Part shown: positions 7,414 through 12,583 of the stretch, piece by piece
Numbering within the stretch: the stretch's first letter is position 1
Layout: each line of letters opens with the position of its first letter
Source of the DNA: Candidatus Gallimonas caecicola
GTDB lineage: Bacteria; Bacillota; Clostridia; Christensenellales; Borkfalkiaceae
DNA length: 13,715 nt
Assembly: GCA_904394195.1 (NCBI GenBank)
Contig: CAJFNH010000023.1
Coordinates: 1-13,715 of the forward strand
Direction of reading: 5' to 3'
Notes under the pieces: generated by a model
The model's input: only the letters and a program-made list of their open reading frames with translations
Told to the model about the DNA's origin: nothing
Databases searched by the model: none
Made by a program: the position numbers and the translations under genes

Positions 7414-7449
7414 AAAAATGCACGGAACCAAAGGTCCCGTGCATTTTTT
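7414..7449 (+). terminator. Intrinsic terminator after glgP
   Basis: A long stem: AAAAATGCACGG (7414-7425) pairs with CCGTGCATTTTT (7437-7448). One internal mismatch and an inner ACC/GGT pairing lead to an AAA loop, and six T lie at 7444-7449. The A-rich 5' arm means it could also work on the minus strand. Confidence 0.92.
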
Positions 7450-7598
7450 CATAACGGCAAGAAGACCGTTTTATCCATTCTTTTTTGTTTCGGGCAGAAG
7501 GGATAGGAAGAAGGATTTTGCGCCGGGGGCGGGGATGACGGGAATAAAACGCTTCGTTTTACGCGCATAATAAATATAAGGTATAGAAGGCGGACAAG
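7450..7598. other. Non-coding stretch with two small inverted repeats
   Basis: I see no gene here. AACGG (7453-7457) and CCGTT (7466-7470) form a weak hairpin followed by a short T-run. TAAAACG (7545-7551) and CGTTTTA (7555-7561) form a 7-bp inverted repeat around CTT. Their role is unknown. Together with the terminator and the repeat array beyond, they make up the gap of about 400 bp between glgP and pstS. Confidence 0.5.
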
Positions 7599-7671
7599 TT
7601 GTAAAAAAAATTTTACAAGTCGGCAAAAGATTTTACAAATTCGTGACAACTTTGTGCGGGGATATTTACAA
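7599..7671 (+). promoter_or_regulatory. Repeat array upstream of pstS, candidate PhoP/PhoB boxes
   Basis: TTTACA-type direct repeats start at 7612, 7632 and 7665, with a related GTGACA at 7643. Offsets are 20, 11 and 22 bp, close to whole helical turns, as in Pho boxes (TT[A/T/C]ACA-like repeats every 11 bp in Bacillus PhoP). The first also forms the right arm of an inverted repeat, TTGTAAAA (7599-7606), AAAA, TTTTACAA (7611-7618). The array ends next to the presumed -10. A Pho-type response regulator is the natural candidate from the gene context; the binding itself is inferred. Confidence 0.55.
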
Positions 7672-7676
7672 GCGAG

Positions 7677-7685
7677 TGATAAGAT
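7677..7685 (+). promoter_or_regulatory. Candidate extended -10 of the pst operon
   Basis: TGATAAGAT (TG, one base, then TAAGAT at 7680-7685) could be an extended -10, with transcription starting near 7692. No good -35 lies 17 bp upstream, which suits an activator-dependent promoter under the repeat array. The overlapping TATAGG is an alternative. Confidence 0.4.
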
Positions 7686-7733
7686 ATAGGCACAAAACAA
7701 AAAAAGGAAAGAAGAAAAAGGAGTAACAACACT

Positions 7734-8639
7734 ATGAACAAGAAGATTGTGGCTTTGGGACTTGCAGCGGCTCTGTCGGTGACGGCAGTCGGTGTGATGG
7801 CAGGGTGCAGCGGGGACGGAGGCGCAGTCGCTACGAGCATCACGACGGCGATCTCCCGTACGGCGGGATCGGGTACGCGCGGCGCATTCGACGAACTTGT
7901 AACGGGTACGGACAAGGATGGTAATGAGGGCGTGGCTCTTGAGGAAATGGATCTCGATCAGACCTGGGGCTTCAGCGTTGGTACGACCGGTCAGGTCGTC
8001 ACGCAGGTCGCAGGAAATTCCTCCTTCCTCGGCTATATTTCGCTCGGCTCCGTTGCGGCGAATACGGACAGGATCAAGGCAGTCCAGGTCAACGGAAAGG
8101 ATGCAACGGTGGACAACGTCAAGGCAGGGAATTACGAGCTTTCCCGTCCCTTCAATCTCATTTATGATGCAGAGAAGGTTGCCGGCAATGCGCTTGCGAG
8201 CGATTTCCTTGCCTACATCTGGTCGGCTGACGGCCTCGAGATCCTTAAAAAGGAGTACATCGATGTCGAGAAGCCCGCAGGCGTCGACGCTTATACGGCA
8301 GGTACCGTGACGAGCGGCTCGATCTATCTGCACGGCTCCACCTCCCTGCAGCCGCTGATCGAGGAGCTTGCAAAGGCGTACATGGCTGAAAATCCCGGCA
8401 CCGAGATCACCTGGGGCGGCGGCGGATCGGGCGAAGCGCTTGCGCGTGTTGAGGCCGGTACAGCCGATTTCGGGATGATCTCGAGAGCTGCAAAGGGCGA
8501 TGAACTCAATTACGAAGTCACGCAGATCGCGATCGACGGGATCGCTGTCATCGTTCATAAGGACAGCCCGCTCACGAACGTCACCTTCCAGCAGCTCTTC
8601 GATCTGTTTGCTTACGGCACCCCGATCGAATGCGCATAA
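7734..8639 (+). CDS. pstS: Phosphate-binding lipoprotein PstS with circularly permuted domain order
   Basis: Extracellular lipid-anchored receptor of the Pst phosphate importer, 301 residues. The signal peptide ends at lipobox MAGC, lipidated Cys25. The fold is permuted. Residues 36-181 match the C-terminal half of ordinary PstS: SRTAGSGTRGAFDEL (41-55, phosphate-loop SGT at 46-48), VAGNSSFLGYISLGSV (92-107), SRPFNLI (137-143) and the 'ADGLEILKKEYIDV' end. Residues 195-293 match the N-terminal half: GSIYLHGSTSLQPL (195-208), the Ser loop GGGGSGEA (228-235), the Asp of GTADFGMISR (D245) and IAIDGIAVIVHKDSP (266-279). All ligand loops are therefore present in reversed order, and the chain stops where ordinary PstS passes into its second domain. 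AAGGAG lies 10 nt before the ATG. First gene of the operon. I recall a similar order in other Clostridia proteins annotated only as substrate-binding. Confidence 0.9.
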   Translation: MNKKIVALGLAAALSVTAVGVMAGCSGDGGAVATSITTAISRTAGSGTRGAFDELVTGTDKDGNEGVALEEMDLDQTWGFSVGTTGQVVTQVAGNSSFLGYISLGSVAANTDRIKAVQVNGKDATVDNVKAGNYELSRPFNLIYDAEKVAGNALASDFLAYIWSADGLEILKKEYIDVEKPAGVDAYTAGTVTSGSIYLHGSTSLQPLIEELAKAYMAENPGTEITWGGGGSGEALARVEAGTADFGMISRAAKGDELNYEVTQIAIDGIAVIVHKDSPLTNVTFQQLFDLFAYGTPIECA

Positions 8640-8651
8640 TCAGGGATGATC

Positions 8652-8701
8652 CGACCGCAAGGTCGTAAGAGAAGAAGGATTCCGCCGCCGAAAGACGGCG
8701 G
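8652..8701 (+). other. Two hairpins between pstS and pstCA
   Basis: CGACC-GCAA-GGTCG (8652-8665) carries a GNRA tetraloop; CCGCCG-AAAGA-CGGCGG (8685-8701) follows 19 nt later. No U-run follows either, so they are not classical terminators. In binding-protein operons such intergenic stems often stabilise the 5' message so that the binding protein outnumbers the permease; this role is inferred. Confidence 0.6.
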
Positions 8702-8714
8702 TAATGCCTTTCTC

Positions 8715-8719
8715 GGGAG
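8715..8719 (+). promoter_or_regulatory. Shine-Dalgarno that fixes the pstCA start
   Basis: GGGAG ends 6 nt before the ATG at 8726. It directly abuts the in-frame ATG at 8720, too close for use, so the protein should begin MTKVSS. Confidence 0.65.
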
Positions 8720-8725
8720 ATGTTC

Positions 8726-10570
8726 ATGACAAAGGTATCATCAACAAAAGCAAAGGATACTTCGGCGAAAATTTTATTTATCGTCTGTGCATGTCTGTCC
8801 ATATTTGCCGTATTCGGCATCATTTGCTATATTCTCGCCGCATCCATCCCCGCGTTCCGCGAGGTGGGTTTCTTCCAGTTTCTGTTCGGCACACGGTGGA
8901 ATCACATCAACGACACATACGGCATTCTCGCTATGCTGTGCAGCACGCTTGTCGTCACCGTTCTCGCCGTCATTCTCGGCGGAATCATCGGCATATTCAC
9001 CGCGATATTCATGGTGTTCTGGTGTCCCGATAAGCTGCATATCCGCTATAGAGGGAAAAACAAGTCCATGCAAAATTTTGTCGCATGGATGAATTCGTGG
9101 CTGAGGAAGATCAACCTGCGCACCATCTTCGATCAGATCATCAAGCTGCTCGCCGGCATTCCGTCCGTTATTTACGGCTACTTCGGCATCATCGTGCTCG
9201 TGCAGGGCGGATTGGTTCAGATGGACCCGATGCATCGCGGCTTCGGCGTGCTTGCAACGTGCATCGTGCTTTCCATCATGATCATTCCGACCATCACATC
9301 GCTCACCAAGAATGCGCTGGAGGCGGTGCCTGCGCAGTACTTCGAAGGCGCGCTCGCCATGGGCAACACCAAGGCGCAGGCGGTGTTCCGCGTGGTGTTC
9401 CCCGCTGCGCGTTCGGGCATCATCTCGGCGCTCATCCTGGGCATCGGCAGAGCGATGGGCGAGACGATGGCGGTGCAGATGGTCTCGGGCGGATCGGTAA
9501 ATTTCCCTGTCGGAATTTTTACGCCCATTTGTCCGCTTACGGTCAAGATCAACGCGGAAATGGGCGAGGTCGTTCCGGGCTCGCTGCACGAATCGGCGCT
9601 CATGGCGACCGGTTTTGTGTTGCTTATCCTTGTCCTGCTCATCACGCTCTCCGTCAATTTTGTTCCCAAGGAGTTCAAGGGCAAGAAGGGGACCAAGGTG
9701 CTTCAGGGCGATGAAGCCGGGAAGGTCGTCTACCGCAAGAGGGGGCTCATTCCCGAGATCCTCAAATATTTCGGGATGATATGCGCGGCGGTCGTGGTCA
9801 TTGCGCTTGCGGCGGTCATCCTGTTCATCTGCATCAACGGCATCCCCAATATCAGCTGGAATTTCCTCTTTGGCGGTGACAGCTACGACGGCCATTCCCT
9901 TGCGCCCGCCTTCCTGACGACGTTCTATATCATCATCTTTACGCTCCTCATTGCTCTGCCTCTGGGCATCGGCGCTGCCATCTTCCTCAATGAGTACGCA
10001 AAGCCGGGCAGCAAGTTCGTCAAGGTCATCCGTACCTTCATCGATACGCTCTCCGGCGTGCCGTCCATCGTCTTTGGTCTGTTCGGCTATCTGTTCTTCG
10101 TGCAGATCTTCGGGAGCAATGTGTTTGCAGGCTCGTTTACGATGGTGCTCGTCATTCTGCCCACCATTATCCGCTCGACGGAGGAGGCGCTGCGCGCCGT
10201 TCCCATGGAGCTGCGTGAGGCGAGCTACGGGCTGGGTGCAAGCAAGATCCGGACGATCTTCAAAGTTGTTCTGCCTTCTGCGTTCCCCGGCATTGCCACG
10301 GCGATCGTGCTCTCCGTGGGGCGCATCGTCAGCGAATCGGCGGCGCTCATCTACACGTCGGGCATGATCGCAGTTGCAAGTTCGTCGGTGTCGAGCGCGC
10401 TCGATCCCACCAACATGGGCAGCACGCTGACCGTGTTCATGTACTCGTTCTTCGCAGAAGGGCTTGCCTTTGATGAGGCGTATGGGACGGCGTTTGTGTT
10501 GCTCGTCATCACCTTTGTGCTCAACCTCATCGTCTACTTCATTCAGAAGCGCGTCAAGAAAAAGAGATAA
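8726..10570 (+). CDS. pstCA: Fused PstC-PstA phosphate permease
   Basis: Both membrane subunits of the Pst ABC importer in one 614-residue chain, numbered from the ATG at 8726. PstC half (about 1-318): first TM about 15-40, LLAGIPSVIYGYFG (141-154), ABC-contacting EAA loop EAVPAQYFEGALAMGNTKAQ (199-218), GRAMGETMAV (241-250). A basic linker (about 315-342) joins the PstA half (about 343-614): TM about 346-370, TLSGVPSIVFGLFG (441-454), EAA loop RAVPMELREASYGLGASK (490-507), GRIVSESAALIYTSG (532-546). Separate PstC and PstA are each about 280-320 residues, so nothing is missing. The PstC half also has a basic cytoplasmic insert at about 99-136, between TM segments, that I do not recall from typical PstC. 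GGGAG (8715-8719) fits the ATG at 8726 and not that at 8720. PstB follows after 9 nt. Confidence 0.93.
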   Translation: MTKVSSTKAKDTSAKILFIVCACLSIFAVFGIICYILAASIPAFREVGFFQFLFGTRWNHINDTYGILAMLCSTLVVTVLAVILGGIIGIFTAIFMVFWCPDKLHIRYRGKNKSMQNFVAWMNSWLRKINLRTIFDQIIKLLAGIPSVIYGYFGIIVLVQGGLVQMDPMHRGFGVLATCIVLSIMIIPTITSLTKNALEAVPAQYFEGALAMGNTKAQAVFRVVFPAARSGIISALILGIGRAMGETMAVQMVSGGSVNFPVGIFTPICPLTVKINAEMGEVVPGSLHESALMATGFVLLILVLLITLSVNFVPKEFKGKKGTKVLQGDEAGKVVYRKRGLIPEILKYFGMICAAVVVIALAAVILFICINGIPNISWNFLFGGDSYDGHSLAPAFLTTFYIIIFTLLIALPLGIGAAIFLNEYAKPGSKFVKVIRTFIDTLSGVPSIVFGLFGYLFFVQIFGSNVFAGSFTMVLVILPTIIRSTEEALRAVPMELREASYGLGASKIRTIFKVVLPSAFPGIATAIVLSVGRIVSESAALIYTSGMIAVASSSVSSALDPTNMGSTLTVFMYSFFAEGLAFDEAYGTAFVLLVITFVLNLIVYFIQKRVKKKR

Positions 10571-10579
10571 GGAAAAATC

Positions 10580-11455
10580 ATGAATTTGTTTAAAAAGAAA
10601 GATGCCGTTGCCCCGACGGAGGATGCCGCGGGGGAGACCGAGCAGAAAAAGCAGAAAAAGGAAAAGAAGCCTGTCACCCTGGACATTTTCGATTTTTCGG
10701 GCGAGAACGCCATCACCATCAAGGATGTCGACCTCTTTTACGGCGAGTTCCAGGCGCTCAAAAAGATCAACATGAAGATGCCCAAGTACCAGATCACGGC
10801 GATGATCGGTCCTTCGGGCTGCGGCAAGTCCACCCTCATCAAGACGCTCAACCGCATGAACGATCTTGTGGAGGGCTGCCGCGTGGTCGGAAAGATCGAG
10901 ATCGGCGGCGTGGATATCTACCAGAAGGGCATCGACCTTTCGGCGCTGCGCAAGAACGTGGGCATGGTGTTTCAGAAGCCCAATCCCTTCCCGATGAGCG
11001 TGTACGACAATATCGCTTACGGTCCCCGCACCTTCGGCATCCGCAAGAAGGGGGAGCTGGACGAGATCGTGGAGCGCTCCTTAAAGCAGGCCGCCATGTG
11101 GGATGAGCTCAAAGACCGCCTCAACAAGTCGGCACTGGGACTCTCGGGCGGGCAGCAGCAGCGCCTTTGCATCGCACGCGCGCTGGCGGTCGGCCCGCAG
11201 ATCCTTCTGATGGACGAGCCCACTTCCGCGCTCGACCCCATCTCCACGGGCAAGATCGAGGAGCTGTGCGAGGAGCTCAAGAACGACGTCACCATCGTCA
11301 TGGTCACGCACAACATGCAGCAGGCGGCGCGTATTTCGGATAAGACGGCGTTCTTCCTGCTGGGCGAGATGATCGAGATGGGGGACACCGAGCAGGTGTT
11401 CTCCGAGCCCAAACACCCAGAAACGGAGCGCTACATCACCGGGCGCTTCGGTTGA
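10580..11455 (+). CDS. pstB: Phosphate ABC transporter ATP-binding protein PstB
   Basis: The cytoplasmic ATPase that drives the Pst importer, 291 residues. It has Walker A GPSGCGKST (77-85), Q-loop Q132 in VFQKPNPFPMSVYDNIAYGPR (PstB-specific), signature LSGGQQQR (188-195), Walker B ILLMDEP with catalytic E213, D-loop SALD (216-219) and switch H244 in VTHNMQQAARISD. The C-terminus ERYITGRFG is typical of the family. It is about 40 residues longer than the usual PstB of about 250, because of a charged, lysine/glutamate-rich N-terminal extension (residues 4-32) before the nucleotide-binding fold starts at about 44. The start is preceded by AAGGA 9 nt after the pstCA stop. One PstB dimer should serve one PstCA chain. 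Confidence 0.97.
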   Translation: MNLFKKKDAVAPTEDAAGETEQKKQKKEKKPVTLDIFDFSGENAITIKDVDLFYGEFQALKKINMKMPKYQITAMIGPSGCGKSTLIKTLNRMNDLVEGCRVVGKIEIGGVDIYQKGIDLSALRKNVGMVFQKPNPFPMSVYDNIAYGPRTFGIRKKGELDEIVERSLKQAAMWDELKDRLNKSALGLSGGQQQRLCIARALAVGPQILLMDEPTSALDPISTGKIEELCEELKNDVTIVMVTHNMQQAARISDKTAFFLLGEMIEMGDTEQVFSEPKHPETERYITGRFG

Positions 11456-11457
11456 TG

Positions 11458-11632
11458 ATCCCCCCGTCACTTTGTGACACCCCCCTTAAAGCCCTTCGGG
11501 CGTTAAAGGGGGCAAATCCCCCCGTCACTTTGTGACACCCCCCTTAAAGCCCTTCGGGCGTTAAAGGGGGGCAAATCCCCCCGTCACATTTGACACCCCC
11601 CTTAAAACAAGTGTCAAGGGGGTGGGAATACC
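11458..11632. repeat. 58/59-bp tandem repeat, two full copies and a degenerate third
   Basis: Copy 1 is 11458-11515, copy 2 is 11516-11574 (one extra G), and a diverged copy starts at 11575. Each full copy holds GTCAC-TTT-GTGAC (11466-11478 in copy 1) and a longer hairpin in which CCCCC pairs with GGGGG and GCCC with GGGC around TTC (11481-11512 in copy 1). Copy 3 keeps the first 13 or so bases, then TTGACAC and GTGTCAA arms and CCCCC/GGGGG. The copies are almost identical, so amplification is recent or maintained. This looks like a dispersed intergenic (REP/MITE-like) element; I see no coding capacity. Confidence 0.88.
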
Positions 11633-11768
11633 TTCCTGTTTTGTCCCATCTTCCCAACGGGAAGGGGGGATACAGGGGGAATGGGGCGGCAGGACGGGCG
11701 GCGCTCTGCCATGCCGATGGCATTTTTACCGCATTTCTTGATTTTTGCCAATATAACAGGAGTATTTT
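11633..11768 (+). other. Non-coding stretch before phoU with small hairpins
   Basis: CTTCCC-AAC-GGGAAG (11650-11664) is a 6-bp hairpin. TGCCAT-GCCG-ATGGCA (11707-11722) followed by five T (11723-11727) resembles a short intrinsic terminator or attenuator between pstB and phoU. CAGGAG lies 6 nt before the phoU ATG. I see no convincing -35/-10 pair for phoU, so it may depend on read-through from pst. Confidence 0.5.
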
Positions 11769-12425
11769 ATGGCACCCAGAAAATATTTTGACGAAGAACT
11801 TGCAGATCTTCACGATACCCTCGTGCGCATGTGCAATATCACCGAGCAGATGATCGGCGACGCCGTCGCCTCGTTAAAGACGCTGGACAGGACGCTCGGC
11901 GCTTCCGTTGCGGAGACGGACAGAGAAGTGGACGATCTGGAGATCGAGATCGAAAAGAAGTGCATGCGCATTCTTTTAAAGCAGCAGCCCGTCGCGAAGG
12001 ACCTTGTCAAGGTGACGACGGCGCTCAAGGTCATCACGGACGTCGAGCGCATCGGCGATCAGGCTGCGGACATCGGTGAGATCGTGCGCTCCTTCCCCGA
12101 TGATAAACTGTTCAAGGAGCCCGAGCACATCGGCCGCATGGGCGATCTTGCCGTGGCGATGATCCACCAGAGCGTAGAGGCGTTCCTCAACGAGAGCGTG
12201 GGCGGCGCGGATATGGTCATCCATGCCGACGACGAGATGGACACGCTGTTCAACGAGGTCAAGCAGGAGCTCATCGACCGCATTGCGGGCGACGCGAGCG
12301 TCGCCGATCAGGCGGTGCAGCTTCTGATGATTGCGAAATACCTTGAAAAGATCGGCGACTACGCCGTAAACGTCAGCGAGTGGGCAAAATATCTGGTCAC
12401 GGGCGTGCATAAGGAATATCAGTAA
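11769..12425 (+). CDS. phoU: Phosphate signalling regulator PhoU
   Basis: A cytoplasmic, all-helical adaptor of 218 residues, the normal PhoU length. In the known system it links the state of the Pst transporter to the PhoR kinase and keeps the Pho regulon off when phosphate is plentiful. It has two three-helix PhoU repeats, each with the metal-binding E/DxxxD pattern: repeat 1 with DREVDDLE (51-58) and ERIGDQAADIGE (93-104), repeat 2 with DDEMDTLFNEVKQEL (154-168) and YLEKIGDYAVNVSEW (191-205). No membrane segments. It lies in the usual place after pstB, but the repeat-rich gap of about 310 bp is longer than usual. A terminator follows. No phoR/phoB gene is within view. Confidence 0.95.
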   Translation: MAPRKYFDEELADLHDTLVRMCNITEQMIGDAVASLKTLDRTLGASVAETDREVDDLEIEIEKKCMRILLKQQPVAKDLVKVTTALKVITDVERIGDQAADIGEIVRSFPDDKLFKEPEHIGRMGDLAVAMIHQSVEAFLNESVGGADMVIHADDEMDTLFNEVKQELIDRIAGDASVADQAVQLLMIAKYLEKIGDYAVNVSEWAKYLVTGVHKEYQ

Positions 12426-12447
12426 GCCCGCGCGGAAGACGAGCCAT

Positions 12448-12474
12448 AGGGGAGCGGTTTCGGTCCCCTGTTTT
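12448..12474 (+). terminator. Intrinsic terminator after phoU
   Basis: AGGGGA (12448-12453) pairs with TCCCCT (12464-12469), with additional inner CG pairing around GTTT, then G and four T. A second A6-G-T6 stretch follows at 12481-12493. It ends the pst-phoU unit. Confidence 0.75.
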
Positions 12475-12489
12475 CCGTATAAAAAAGTT

Positions 12490-12507
12490 TTTTCAACATC
12501 ATGAAAA
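12490..12507. promoter_or_regulatory. Short inverted repeat upstream of the Na+/Pi cotransporter promoter
   Basis: TTTTCA (12490-12495) and TGAAAA (12502-12507), separated by 6 bp, end five bases before the -35. It could be an operator, but it is short and AT-rich, so chance is a real alternative. Confidence 0.3.
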
Positions 12508-12511
12508 TCAG

Positions 12512-12540
12512 GTGACAAACCTCTCTCTTCCCTGTATAAT
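12512..12540 (+). promoter_or_regulatory. Sigma-70 promoter of the Na+/Pi cotransporter gene
   Basis: -35 GTGACA (12512-12517), a 17-bp spacer and a perfect -10 TATAAT (12535-12540). Transcription should start near 12547, giving a leader of about 37 nt to the ATG at 12584. The gene is therefore probably expressed independently of pst. Confidence 0.8.
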
Positions 12541-12583
12541 GGTCTTGTCCGTGTTTGCGGATCTTACGTTGGGAAGAGGGTTT

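Noticed and set aside
7449..8558. Minus-strand open frame of 369 codons opposite pstS and its upstream region
   Set aside because: It overlaps a terminator, the repeat array and pstS, and the product has no recognisable domain.
8774..9895. Minus-strand open frame of 373 codons opposite pstCA
   Set aside because: It is Asp/His/Arg-rich and antisense to a well-formed permease; a shadow of membrane-protein codons.
11458..11632. The repeat considered as a CRISPR array
   Set aside because: The units are directly adjacent with no unique spacers, and each unit is itself hairpin-forming; no cas genes nearby.
11544..11853. Short open frames of 87-89 codons on both strands across the pstB-phoU gap
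   Set aside because: They are made largely of the tandem repeat and G/C runs, and the plus-strand one runs into the phoU start region; no coding signal.
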